Source of the DNA: Rhizobium sp. CF122
Lineage (GTDB): Bacteria; Pseudomonadota; Alphaproteobacteria; Rhizobiales; Rhizobiaceae
DNA length: 64,000 bases
Assembly (NCBI RefSeq): GCF_000282035.1
Contig: NZ_AKKA01000071.1
Span: 62,001 to 126,000, forward strand
Direction: 5' to 3'
A program made the position numbers and the translations under genes. Numbering within the stretch: position 1 is the stretch's first letter; every line of letters begins with the position of its first letter. The notes under the pieces are model-generated. The model saw only the letters and a list, made by a program, of their open reading frames with translations, was not told the origin of the DNA and ran no database searches. Shown here piece after piece: positions 1 through 8,443 of the stretch.

Positions 1-1
1 T

Positions 2-37
2 CTGGCCTTCAGCAGGGCGCTCGAGCAGCGCGACTAA
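2..37 (+). CDS. Possible C-terminal tail of a gene entering from the left
   Basis: Reading from base 2 gives eleven codons ending in a TAA at 35-37, and a strong terminator begins 14 bases later. A stop followed at once by a terminator is what the end of a plus-strand gene looks like. The tail (LAFSRALEQRD) is too short to identify the product, and the next frame is also open here, so this is a positional inference only. Confidence 0.3.
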   Translation: MAFSRALEQRD

Positions 38-51
38 TCTCGCAAAACGAC

Positions 52-87
52 AAAAGGCCCGCCTCGCGATCGTGAGGCGGGCCTTTT
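52..87. terminator. Strong bidirectional rho-independent terminator
   Basis: A perfect 14-bp stem (52-65 with 74-87) encloses an 8-base loop. The stem is GC-rich in the middle with AAAA at the left foot and TTTT at the right foot, so each strand ends in a U tract. It can stop a plus-strand transcript from the left and the minus-strand transcript of the cyclic-nucleotide-binding gene that ends at 111. Confidence 0.85.
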
Positions 88-110
88 GCTTTCCAGAGAA
101 GGTGAAATCG

Positions 111-581
111 TTACATCGCCGCCGCCTGCGGCTGTTTTGCGGCGCGGGCGGCCGTGAGCTCCGCCGTCGTATGGTTAAGGCGGTCGGCCAGCACGCGCAT
201 GATCTCGACGGCCATTTCAGGGAAATCACTGAGCAATTTCAGGAAGTGTTCCTTGCTGATGCGCAGAACTTCCAACGGCGACGTGGCGCGAACCGTCGCG
301 GTACGGGAGACATCGCACAGAATGGCGATTTCGCCGACGATGGAGTTGGGCTCCACATCGGCGACCTTGATATCGCCGGCGGAGGAGTGGACAAGAATGT
401 CTGCGGTACCAGATAAGACGACATAGGCGGCATCGCCCGGATCCCCCTGATGGAAGAGGTCCTGACCGATATTGTATGTCATTCGATCGGAAGTGAAGGC
501 CAACAGCTTGAGTTTCGCCGGTGCAATCCTCGCGAAGATCGGCACCCGCCGCAGCATTTCGACTTCGTCTCTCAGCAGCAT
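111..581 (-). CDS. Stand-alone cyclic nucleotide-binding domain protein
   Basis: A 156-residue protein made almost entirely of one CRP-like cyclic nucleotide-binding domain (about residues 10-130). The phosphate-binding cassette GEIAILCDVSRTATVRA carries the expected Glu and Arg, so ligand binding is likely. There is no helix-turn-helix, kinase or membrane segment, so it is not a CRP-type transcription factor. It lies 92 bases downstream of the degenerate ABC exporter gene on the same strand and probably shares its transcript. The inferred role is a small cAMP or cGMP sensor that acts through a partner, perhaps the exporter. Several cyclase-like genes occur within 20 kb. Confidence 0.85.
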   Translation of the reverse strand: MLLRDEVEMLRRVPIFARIAPAKLKLLAFTSDRMTYNIGQDLFHQGDPGDAAYVVLSGTADILVHSSAGDIKVADVEPNSIVGEIAILCDVSRTATVRATSPLEVLRISKEHFLKLLSDFPEMAVEIMRVLADRLNHTTAELTAARAAKQPQAAAM

Positions 582-673
582 AAACCTACTACCCCCTGCC
601 GCACTGTTCGGTGCGCGGCGCTAGACCGTGGCACCTCTCAAGGGACGCCATCTTATTGTCCTCCCATAGAGTA

Positions 674-3388
674 TTACGATAACAGTTCCTTGAACATACC
701 GTTTTGCTCGGAAAGCTCCGGAAAGTTGCCGGCTTCGGCCAGGGCGCCCCTGTCGAAGAGCAGGATTCGATCAAAGATTTCTGCCAGTTTCGCGTTAGAC
801 AGCACCCAGATGATGGCGGGCTTTTCGCCTTCCCTGTGCAACCCTTCCACAACGTTGTGCGTGATCTGATCCTGCACTCGCTGGTCGAGGGCCGATAACG
901 GCCTGTTGAAAACGAAATAGTCCGAGCGCTTGAGGAGCGCGCGAGCAAGATTCAGCTTCTGCCGCTGCACCATGGTCAGGCGCTTGCCGCCAGAGCCGAC
1001 GTCGAACTCGAGCCCGATCGACAAGACGTCATCGAAGAGTTCGAGCGAGTCGAACAGTTCGCCCATGATGGCCCGAATGCGCTCGGACGCGTCGGCCTGT
1101 TGATAGGCAATGCGCCCGAACAGGACATTGTCCATCAAGCTTGCCGAAGAGATGAAATGCTCAGGATCGTATCGCTCGATTACGGCGGCGAGATCATCCG
1201 GTATGTTCTCATGGAACTGTTTGCGGGCACTGACGATCTTGTCCATCAGCTCGCCCGTCAAGAGACCAAAACGATGCCTGGGCTCTATATAGGCAAAGCT
1301 CAACCGAATAATCGCCGAGCGTTCCTCGGGGGCCGCGTCGTCGAAGCGTCGGCTTTGCAGCTTTTGCAACAGTGCCTGATAGGTCGGAATGTCATCCGCC
1401 GTCATGAAGGTCAGTTGCTGGAAGAACGGGTGATCTGGCGGCAGATCGTGGAAGAGTTCGACTGCGTTCTCCGCGATCTCCAAGCCCATGGCGTAAAGAT
1501 CGTTGCTGAGGCCGGTTTCCCTAAAGAGCGTCTGAAAATACGGATGCGCCGCCAGACGACGATTGTTCATCATCGGTCGCTTCATCGCCCCGAAGAGCAG
1601 GTTTTCACCAACGGTGGCCTGAGGATTGTAGGCATCGAAATCGAACGGCACGACGATGTTGCCAAGTTCAATCTCCTGCATGCGCTTTCGCAGCGCCGTT
1701 CGCAGATCGACGATGTGGTCGGCGAGCACGACATGCACGTTCGTGTTGACCGTTGATCGCAGTGCCAGGTCGAGGATGTCCTGTGAAATCAGGACCGCAT
1801 CAAGCACCGGACGGATCGCCGTCAGGATATCCTCCGGGCCAGTCGCGCCGGCAGCCTGATAGTCCACCCAGTCGCTGTTGATATCCATCGTCGGGTTACC
1901 GGCCTTGACGGCCTCCTCAGCATACCACTTGGCCTCTTGAGCCTCCTTGCCGTCATACTTCGGCTCTCGCAGGGGAGCGTGTTTCAAGCCGTAGAGGATA
2001 TTGTCCCGCAGCGTTCCGTGGAAAAAATAGCTGTCGGCAGAGGCATAGGAGATGCGCCGGCCAGTAATGGATTCAGGCAGATCAAGAAGGTCCTTGCCGT
2101 CGATGGTGACACGGCCGGAATCCGGCCACACCAGGCGCCCGAGTGCCTCCGCGAAGGCCTCGGCGCCGCTGGAATTTGGGCCCACCACGGCGACCGTTTC
2201 GTTCGGCTTGATCTCGACCGAAACGTGATCGACCAGCCGCGCGCCGCTGTCGTCGCTGACGGTCAGGTTGGTAATCACCAGCGGAGCCGTCAGCGCACCG
2301 GTCGCGTCTGGCGAAATGTCCTGGATCTTGCCGTCGATCAGTGGCTCGACATTGAACTGCTCGTAAACCTGCTGGTACTTGACCTGCACGTCCTGGCGCA
2401 TCTGATCCCAGTCGATCAGTTCCTTGAGCGGCCCGGGCAGATCCTTATAGGCACTGATGACGGCGACGAGCTGGCCGATATCCAGTCGGCCCTGGAGCGC
2501 GAGATAGCCGCCGATTGCGTAAAACAGAAACGGTGTTACCTGGGCAAGGAAGTTGTTCAGGAATTTAACCAAAAACTTCCACTGATAGAGGTCATACCGG
2601 ATCGAGAAAATCAGCCCGAGCCGGGTGGCGATATCGGCGCGTTCAAAATTCGATGTGTCGTTGCCGTGGATCGTGCCTATGCCATCGACGATTTCACCGA
2701 CACGACCGGACAGCTCGCGGGCCGTCAGCTGGCGTTGGCGACCAAGCTCCAGCAGGCGCTTTCTCATGCGCGGGATCACGACCGCCTGTACGCCGACAAT
2801 AGCCGCGGCAATCATCCCGAGCCAGAAATTCTGAACGATGATGAAAGCGAGCGCCGTCAGCGCCTGACCGCCGAGCAGGGCAGGCGAAACGAAGGCATCA
2901 CCGGTGAAGCCACCCATCGGTTCGACTTCATCCTTGATCATCGTGGCGATCTCAGCTGACTTGATGCGCTTGAAATGCGACGGTGGGAACCGCAGGACAC
3001 GGTCGATCAGCTCGAAGCGGATGCGTCGCAGCATCCGCTCGCCAAGCCGTCCCTTGTAGGTATTGATGTAGAATTTGAAGAGACCGTTGAGCACCACGAG
3101 CGCCAGAAAGACGAGGCTCAGCCCCATCAGCATCTGCAGCCGGTCAAGCTGGACACCCTTGAACAACTCGACTTCGCCGATCACGGGTAACGTGAAGACG
3201 AGGCGCATGAAGGTTTGCGTTGCGCCCTGGCCCTCAAAGCCCGAACCCTGAATCGGTCCGTTGACGATCTGCTTCGGCAGGTCGAAGGACAGAAAGTAGG
3301 GGATCATCGAGACTGCAACGACTGTTAGGATCCAGAGCTGCTGCAGCCGCGTGTTCGACCAAATGTAACGCGCGAGGCTTTTTTCCAT
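674..3388 (-). CDS. ABC exporter-type protein with degenerate ATPase motifs
   Basis: A 904-residue protein with an N-terminal type-1 exporter membrane domain (about 1-330) followed by an unusually long nucleotide-binding region (about 370-904; a normal one is near 240 residues). The Walker A position reads GPNSSGAEA (402-410) and lacks the lysine. The Walker B end reads FVFNRP (825-830), with Asn and Arg in place of the catalytic Asp and Glu. The H-loop position reads VLSNAK, with Asn865 for His. A signature-like SGGKR lies near 799-803 and SALD at 832-835. The segment that normally follows the Q-loop (Asn-x-Leu-aromatic-Gly) occurs three times, at 463-467, 596-600 and 754-758. The downstream neighbour is a cyclic nucleotide-binding protein. 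ATP hydrolysis looks unlikely; the substrate is unknown. Confidence 0.8.
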   Translation of the reverse strand: MEKSLARYIWSNTRLQQLWILTVVAVSMIPYFLSFDLPKQIVNGPIQGSGFEGQGATQTFMRLVFTLPVIGEVELFKGVQLDRLQMLMGLSLVFLALVVLNGLFKFYINTYKGRLGERMLRRIRFELIDRVLRFPPSHFKRIKSAEIATMIKDEVEPMGGFTGDAFVSPALLGGQALTALAFIIVQNFWLGMIAAAIVGVQAVVIPRMRKRLLELGRQRQLTARELSGRVGEIVDGIGTIHGNDTSNFERADIATRLGLIFSIRYDLYQWKFLVKFLNNFLAQVTPFLFYAIGGYLALQGRLDIGQLVAVISAYKDLPGPLKELIDWDQMRQDVQVKYQQVYEQFNVEPLIDGKIQDISPDATGALTAPLVITNLTVSDDSGARLVDHVSVEIKPNETVAVVGPNSSGAEAFAEALGRLVWPDSGRVTIDGKDLLDLPESITGRRISYASADSYFFHGTLRDNILYGLKHAPLREPKYDGKEAQEAKWYAEEAVKAGNPTMDINSDWVDYQAAGATGPEDILTAIRPVLDAVLISQDILDLALRSTVNTNVHVVLADHIVDLRTALRKRMQEIELGNIVVPFDFDAYNPQATVGENLLFGAMKRPMMNNRRLAAHPYFQTLFRETGLSNDLYAMGLEIAENAVELFHDLPPDHPFFQQLTFMTADDIPTYQALLQKLQSRRFDDAAPEERSAIIRLSFAYIEPRHRFGLLTGELMDKIVSARKQFHENIPDDLAAVIERYDPEHFISSASLMDNVLFGRIAYQQADASERIRAIMGELFDSLELFDDVLSIGLEFDVGSGGKRLTMVQRQKLNLARALLKRSDYFVFNRPLSALDQRVQDQITHNVVEGLHREGEKPAIIWVLSNAKLAEIFDRILLFDRGALAEAGNFPELSEQNGMFKELLS

Positions 3389-3502
3389 TGCTAACCGTCA
3401 GTTGCCTGGGAAATCTGGGGGCAGTGAACCTGCGGCAAGACAAAGAGGAATGCCGAAAACAGGACCATGCAACCGGACCGCCGGATCTCATAATGAAAAC
3501 AA

Positions 3503-3539
3503 GGCGAATCGGCTTGCCGTTGTCATGCCGATTCTCGCC
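3503..3539 (-). terminator. Terminator of the importer/glycosyltransferase run
   Basis: GGCGAATCGGC at 3503-3513 pairs with GCCGATTCTCGCC at 3527-3539, with one two-base bulge. Read on the minus strand the hairpin is followed by TTGTTTTC, a usable U tract. It lies just past the stop of the last glycosyltransferase and before the exporter gene, so it separates the two transcription units. Confidence 0.55.
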
Positions 3540-3583
3540 GGGATGTTGTTTATATCACATGACTTTCGCAAAGTGCGAGGGTT

Positions 3584-4717
3584 TCAGCCAGTCATTGAAC
3601 GAATGATTGCGGCTGTTTTCTCCGCCCCCTCCAGATCCAGCGGCACCAAGGCTGCACGCGGCGTCGCAAGTGCCATGGCGACGGCGTCGGCAACGATCTC
3701 CGGCGTCAGGCCAGCCTCCGGCAGGATGTCTGCAAGCCCAAGCGCCTTCAGCCGCTCGGCGCGAACCGTCTGCTCCGTCTCTCCCCCGGCAACGAATGGG
3801 ATGAGGATCGCCCTGCAGTCCGTCTGCAACAGATCGCCAACGGTATTGTAACCCGCCTGCGAGATGGAAACACGTGCGCCGCGCAGCAGCGAGGGAAAGT
3901 CCTTCCGGAAGCGAGCGAGCGTAACATTCGCAGGCCTTGCGTTCACCAGGCCGGCGAAATCATCCTCCGGAAGGTTCGGCCCGCTGATAAGCAGCCACCG
4001 CAGGTTCGCCGGCAGCATGGCAGCGGCTGCATTGGCGGCGCCAAGCAGCTCGAGGCCGACGGCTCCTCCGCCTGCGGAGGCTATGACATCGAAGGTCTCC
4101 TCCGGCGCAGCCGAGCGCGCAGCTGCCACCATGCCGGTATAGTGAATTTTGGATGCGATCTCGGAAGTCAGAGGAAAGGTATCTTCCAAACGAGCGAAGT
4201 TGGGATCCCCGTGGACGAGGACACCATCAAAGTGGTTGCGGACCAGTGCGACTGTCTCTTCGTCGCGCCCCGGCTTGCGGTTTTCCTGCAGGATATCGCG
4301 CACCGAGCTGAACAGTTTCGGCCTTGGATGCGCTTCCTTGATAGCATTAAGGAGCGGAAGCAGCTCGAAACGCATCTGCCGGCGACCAAAGGGAAACGCT
4401 TCGATGATCACGACATCGGGCGCGCGATCGCGAAAGGCGGAAAGCAACAGATCGCGACGCCGGCTTAGGAACGCCTCGTCCGCGGCAACGCCATTGCCGT
4501 CGGCAAGCCCTGAGAAACCTGCATTGCTCGCCACGACTGGCGGCAGCGCCACCGTCCTGATGCCTTCTCCGGGGAAACCGGGGACCGGTAGACCGCCGGT
4601 AACGACGGTGACGTCGAATCCGTCGCGAACGAGCGCACTAGCGATGCGGCTTGCCCGGGCGATATGGCCGATGCCAAGCAAATGCTGAACGTAGAAAAAG
4701 ACGCGGGGCATGTTCAT
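3584..4717 (-). CDS. MurG-like glycosyltransferase (third of three)
   Basis: A 377-residue GT-B glycosyltransferase. The N-terminus has the GIGHIARASRI motif (GxGHxxR) that marks MurG/PseG-like enzymes. The C-terminal half has the nucleotide-sugar site QAGYNTVGDLL followed by PFVAGGETEQ and an RAERL helix. The start at 4717 gives an ATGA overlap with the stop of the preceding glycosyltransferase; an in-frame ATG at 4732 is also possible. No signal peptide is seen, so it should work at the cytoplasmic face. Donor and acceptor are unknown. It is the last gene before the terminator at 3503-3539. Confidence 0.8.
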   Translation of the reverse strand: MNMPRVFFYVQHLLGIGHIARASRIASALVRDGFDVTVVTGGLPVPGFPGEGIRTVALPPVVASNAGFSGLADGNGVAADEAFLSRRRDLLLSAFRDRAPDVVIIEAFPFGRRQMRFELLPLLNAIKEAHPRPKLFSSVRDILQENRKPGRDEETVALVRNHFDGVLVHGDPNFARLEDTFPLTSEIASKIHYTGMVAAARSAAPEETFDVIASAGGGAVGLELLGAANAAAAMLPANLRWLLISGPNLPEDDFAGLVNARPANVTLARFRKDFPSLLRGARVSISQAGYNTVGDLLQTDCRAILIPFVAGGETEQTVRAERLKALGLADILPEAGLTPEIVADAVAMALATPRAALVPLDLEGAEKTAAIIRSMTG

Positions 4718-5976
4718 GAGGCTTTCTGCCATTCCTCTTCAAACAGCCGGCCAAGTTGATCGATACTTGCCTCGTGATCGAAATGCTCGCGCACCCGCCG
4801 TTCCGCGGCATCGCCGAGCCTAAGCCGCAAGGCAGGATCCCGGATCATTTTCTCAAGTGCCCCCGCGAACGCCACGGGATCCTGCGGTGGAACCACCATT
4901 CCGTTCTCACCGTCGACAAGGAGTTCGGGCACGCCTGAAACCGAGGTCGAGACGCAAGGCAGGCGCTGGCTGGATGCCTCCACCAGCACATTCGGCAGGC
5001 CATCGCGATCGCCATTAGACGCAACCCGGCAGGCAAGCGCGAAAACATCGGCCCGGCGATAGTGGTCGAGCACGTCTTCCTGAGCGAGCGCGCCCTTCCA
5101 GCTGATCCGGTCCGTCAGGTTGAGTTCCGCAGCAAGAGCCTTCAGCTTCGGCAATTTGTCGCCGCCGCCGATATGCTCGAACCGCCAATTCAGGTCGCGG
5201 GGCAAAAGCGCAAGTGCTCTCAAAAGCGTTTCGTAGCCCTTCTTCTCCACTGCCCGCCCGACGCTGAGAATAGGCACAGGGTCGGCCGGATCGCTGCCGT
5301 CACGGTGAGATCGCTCACCGCCGAAATGGGCGAAGCGCGCAAGGTCGAGGCCATGGTAGCTCAAATGCACCGCTTCCTTGCGAGGCGTCAGCGTACGCAT
5401 GTGTTCATAGCCGTTTCGTGTGCAGGTCACCGTCCAGCGTGCACTGCCGAGTTTTTCGTGCAGGTCCCAATCAGGCGATGTCCAGATATCCTTGGCATGG
5501 GCAGAGCAAGTCCACGGCACGCCTGTCAGGATGCTCGCATACTCGGTTACCGAGGCCGGCGTGTGGATGAAATGCGCGTGCAACCATTCACCGTTGTCAG
5601 GCCACTCGCGGCCGAGCACCAGCGCTTGCCCCAAGCGTCTAAAGCGATTGCGGGAGACGTCACGCTGCAGGTCTTTCAGGAAGCGCTTCCATAGCGCCTT
5701 GATCCCCGGCTTGCGAAAGCTCGCAAGAAGGCCTTTGAAGACGCGGATCGGCTCCTCGTGTAGATACTCCGGCAGATAGATGACGCGTGCCCTGATCTCG
5801 TCGTGCACCGGATGCCGCTTCTTATCGGTCGGGCGGCGCATCGAGATCAAGGTCAGGTCAAAGCCGGCCTTCTCCAGGCCGAGCAGTTCCTGGGCGATGA
5901 AGGTTTCCGAAAGGCGCGGGTAGCCTTTCAGCACGACGAGAATCTTACGGCGGTGCAACAAAGTCTTGGCCTTCAC
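4714..5976 (-). CDS. Glycosyltransferase family 4 protein (second of three)
   Basis: A GT4/group 1 glycosyltransferase of 420 residues. The N-terminal domain begins KILVVLKGYPRLSETFIAQE and includes an HAHFIHTPAS segment. The C-terminal domain carries the E-x7-E donor motif around EASSQRLPCVSTSVSGVPEL. I chose the GTG at 5976 because it forms a GTGA overlap with the stop of the upstream gene; a start at 6021 would add 15 basic residues of poor quality. Coupling at both ends implies that the three transferases are made together and probably extend one glycan. Confidence 0.85.
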   Translation of the reverse strand: MKAKTLLHRRKILVVLKGYPRLSETFIAQELLGLEKAGFDLTLISMRRPTDKKRHPVHDEIRARVIYLPEYLHEEPIRVFKGLLASFRKPGIKALWKRFLKDLQRDVSRNRFRRLGQALVLGREWPDNGEWLHAHFIHTPASVTEYASILTGVPWTCSAHAKDIWTSPDWDLHEKLGSARWTVTCTRNGYEHMRTLTPRKEAVHLSYHGLDLARFAHFGGERSHRDGSDPADPVPILSVGRAVEKKGYETLLRALALLPRDLNWRFEHIGGGDKLPKLKALAAELNLTDRISWKGALAQEDVLDHYRRADVFALACRVASNGDRDGLPNVLVEASSQRLPCVSTSVSGVPELLVDGENGMVVPPQDPVAFAGALEKMIRDPALRLRLGDAAERRVREHFDHEASIDQLGRLFEEEWQKAS

Positions 5977-7181
5977 TCGGCTCCGACGACGGACAGATGA
6001 CGGCCACGGCCGTCCAGCCAATGACCGACGGTTTGCGAGATATGGTCCAGGCCTTTCAGTTGCAAGGTACAGCCACTCTTGGACGGCGGCAGGCGCTCCG
6101 GCAGTCGCTTCAGGGCTTCAGACATGACCGTTGGATTTGCGGACTGATCCGGCAGCAACATGTCGATAAGGCCGAGCTCGCTCGCCCGCTGGGCGCGTAA
6201 AAGCTGTTCTTCCCGTGGCTTCACCCGAGGGACAATGAGGGCAGGCTTGTCGAACGACAGAATTTCGCAATAGGTGTTGTAGCCACCCATGGCCACGACC
6301 CCCGTGGCGCCCACCATCAACTCTTCCATGTGATTGTCGAACTCGATTACCTCGATGTAAGGGATGCGGGATCCCTTGGCGACCAGCTTCGAGCGCTCGG
6401 CTGCAGGCATGTACGGGCCGAGGACCACGAGTGCCTTTTGTTGCAAGGTCGGATCATGCTCATAGGCGTTCATGACGTCATGCACGAGATCAGACCCATC
6501 GCCGCCACCGCCCGTCGTGACCAAGATGTAGTTGTCAGAGCGCGCGTTGATCGAGGTCTTGCTCGTGGAGACGCTGCGTTGCAGGAAGCCGACGAAATCC
6601 ATTTTCCTGCGCACGCTTGCGGGAACATCGAGGCCGACCAGCGGATCGTAGAAATCCGGCGGACCATAGACCCAGACGGAATCGTAATACTGGTCGATCT
6701 TCTGCATGATGCCGTTGCGCTTCCATTCGGCATCAAGCAGGTGCGGTGCATCCATGATCTCGCGCAAGCCAAGCACTAGAACAGTGCCGCGCGCCTTCAG
6801 ATAGGCCAGTGTCTCCTCGACCTCGCCCTTCAGCCCCATTGGCTCCTTGTCGACGATGAAAATGTCGGGCTGGAAGGTTTCGGCGGTGTGGCGAATACTC
6901 GACTCTCGCATTTTCAGCGTTTCATGCAAATCGATATGACCCGCCATCGACGTGTATTCGCCGTTGCGGAGCTTGATCACGCTCGGAATCTTCACGAAGT
7001 CGACGCGTGCGCGGTAATCGAATGCGCCGGCAATCGTGGCTCCGGAGATGATGAGAATGTTAAGCCCGCGATAGTCCTCGACCAGTGCATGGGCGATCGC
7101 GCGGCAACGGCGCAAATGACCAAGCCCGAACGTGTCGTGGCTATACATGAGGATGCGGGCATCTTCCAGGCGCCGTGCCAT
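5973..7181 (-). CDS. MurG-like glycosyltransferase (first of three)
   Basis: A 402-residue GT-B protein related to the one ending at 3584, with GLGHLRRCRAIAHAL near the N-terminus and the donor site MGGYNTYCEIL plus PRVKPREEQLLRA near the C-terminus. The ATG at 7181 is preceded by AAGGAG with 7-base spacing, which favours it over the two ATGs at 7205 and 7208. It begins 89 bases after the oligopeptide-type permease with no clear terminator between them, so it may be co-transcribed with the importer. Specific sugar and acceptor cannot be read from the sequence. Confidence 0.8.
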   Translation of the reverse strand: MARRLEDARILMYSHDTFGLGHLRRCRAIAHALVEDYRGLNILIISGATIAGAFDYRARVDFVKIPSVIKLRNGEYTSMAGHIDLHETLKMRESSIRHTAETFQPDIFIVDKEPMGLKGEVEETLAYLKARGTVLVLGLREIMDAPHLLDAEWKRNGIMQKIDQYYDSVWVYGPPDFYDPLVGLDVPASVRRKMDFVGFLQRSVSTSKTSINARSDNYILVTTGGGGDGSDLVHDVMNAYEHDPTLQQKALVVLGPYMPAAERSKLVAKGSRIPYIEVIEFDNHMEELMVGATGVVAMGGYNTYCEILSFDKPALIVPRVKPREEQLLRAQRASELGLIDMLLPDQSANPTVMSEALKRLPERLPPSKSGCTLQLKGLDHISQTVGHWLDGRGRHLSVVGAE

Positions 7182-7270
7182 GGGCACTCCTTCTGCGCTG
7201 TACATCATACTAGCACCGCCGGTTTCCGCTGGCCGTCAGGCAACAGAGCAGCGCTCCGCCGGGCTGGCCG

Positions 7271-8443
7271 CTATTTGTAGGGATCTGCCGCATCGCGCAA
7301 GCCGTCTCCCAGAAAGTTGAACGCCAAAATTACCAGAACGACCGGTATAATCGGAAAAAGCAACCATGGATAGAATGCGATGACGCTTACGCTCTTTGCC
7401 TCCGTCAGCAGAATGCCCCAGCTGGTGATCGGCGGCCGCAGACCAAGTCCGAGGAAGCTCAGTGCCGTCTCGCCGAGGATCATGCCGGGGATCGAGATTG
7501 TGGCCGAGGCGATCAAGTGGGACATGAAGCCCGGCACGAGATGTCGGCCGATGACGCGCGGCGTGCTGGCGCCCATCAACTGGGCGGCCTGGACATAATC
7601 CTCTTCACGCAACGCCAGGAGTTTCGAGCGCACGGCTCGCGCCAATCCAGTCCAATCAATGATCCCGAGAATGACCGTGATCCCGAAGTAAATGACGATC
7701 GGACTCCATGTCACCGGCATGATCGCCGCCAGCGCCATCCAGAGCGGCAGGCTCGGCAGCGACTGCAGAACTTCAATGAGGCGTTGGACGATCAAATCGA
7801 AGATACCGCCCCAATAGCCGGCCAGTCCCCCGATGACGATACCGAGGCAGAAGCTGATGGTGATACCGATCAAGCCGATCGTCAGCGAAATGCGCGCCCC
7901 ATAGAGAATGCGGGAAAGCACGTCGCGACCGAGACGGTCCGTGCCAAGCAGGAACATTTGCCCGCCGACTGCCGGGCAGACCAAATGAAGATCAGAACTT
8001 ACCAGTCCCCAGAACTTGTAGGTATCCCCGCGGCAGAAGAAACGGATCGGCTGCACGTCGTTTGGCTTGTCAGTGTAGATTCGATGGAGCGTGTCGAGAT
8101 CAAGCGACATGCTGCGTCCATAGACAAAGGGGCCGATGAACTTGCCGTTGTCGAAGAAGTGGACCCGCTGTGGCGGTGAATGGATGAAGTCGACATTCTT
8201 GGTATGCAGCCCATAGGGCGCAATGAATTCGACGATAATGATCATGAAATAAAGGGCGAGCAGGAAGACGCCGGAGGCAAGGGCCAGCCGGTGCTGCTTG
8301 AACTTCCACCACATCAACTGCTTCTGCGAGGCAAGGTGGATGCGTGATTGCGCAGCCGTCATCCCTTCGGTCGCCATCGGATCGAAGGGTGCAGTCGAAA
8401 CATAATGCGGCATCGGCGCGCCGGGCGGTGGCAAGGGCGACAT
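7271..8443 (-). CDS. Oligopeptide/dipeptide-type ABC permease (OppC-like)
   Basis: An inner-membrane permease of the DppC/OppC family, 390 residues against a usual 280-310. The extra length is a soluble N-terminal leader (about 45 residues) and a large periplasmic insertion of about 90 residues after the first membrane segment. The cytoplasmic coupling loop is clear (GASTPRVIGRHLVPG), followed by the family ending ETALSFLGLGLRPP. Its ATG abuts the stop of the OppB-like gene (TAAATG), with GGAG upstream. It pairs with the OppB-like subunit; the long periplasmic insert is typical of a subgroup found with large solute-binding proteins. Confidence 0.9.
   Translation of the reverse strand: MSPLPPPGAPMPHYVSTAPFDPMATEGMTAAQSRIHLASQKQLMWWKFKQHRLALASGVFLLALYFMIIIVEFIAPYGLHTKNVDFIHSPPQRVHFFDNGKFIGPFVYGRSMSLDLDTLHRIYTDKPNDVQPIRFFCRGDTYKFWGLVSSDLHLVCPAVGGQMFLLGTDRLGRDVLSRILYGARISLTIGLIGITISFCLGIVIGGLAGYWGGIFDLIVQRLIEVLQSLPSLPLWMALAAIMPVTWSPIVIYFGITVILGIIDWTGLARAVRSKLLALREEDYVQAAQLMGASTPRVIGRHLVPGFMSHLIASATISIPGMILGETALSFLGLGLRPPITSWGILLTEAKSVSVIAFYPWLLFPIIPVVLVILAFNFLGDGLRDAADPYK

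Noticed and set aside
1937..2959. Long plus-strand open frame of 340 codons
   Set aside because: It lies fully within the ABC exporter gene on the other strand, shows no family motif and has the composition of a reverse-strand shadow in GC-rich DNA.
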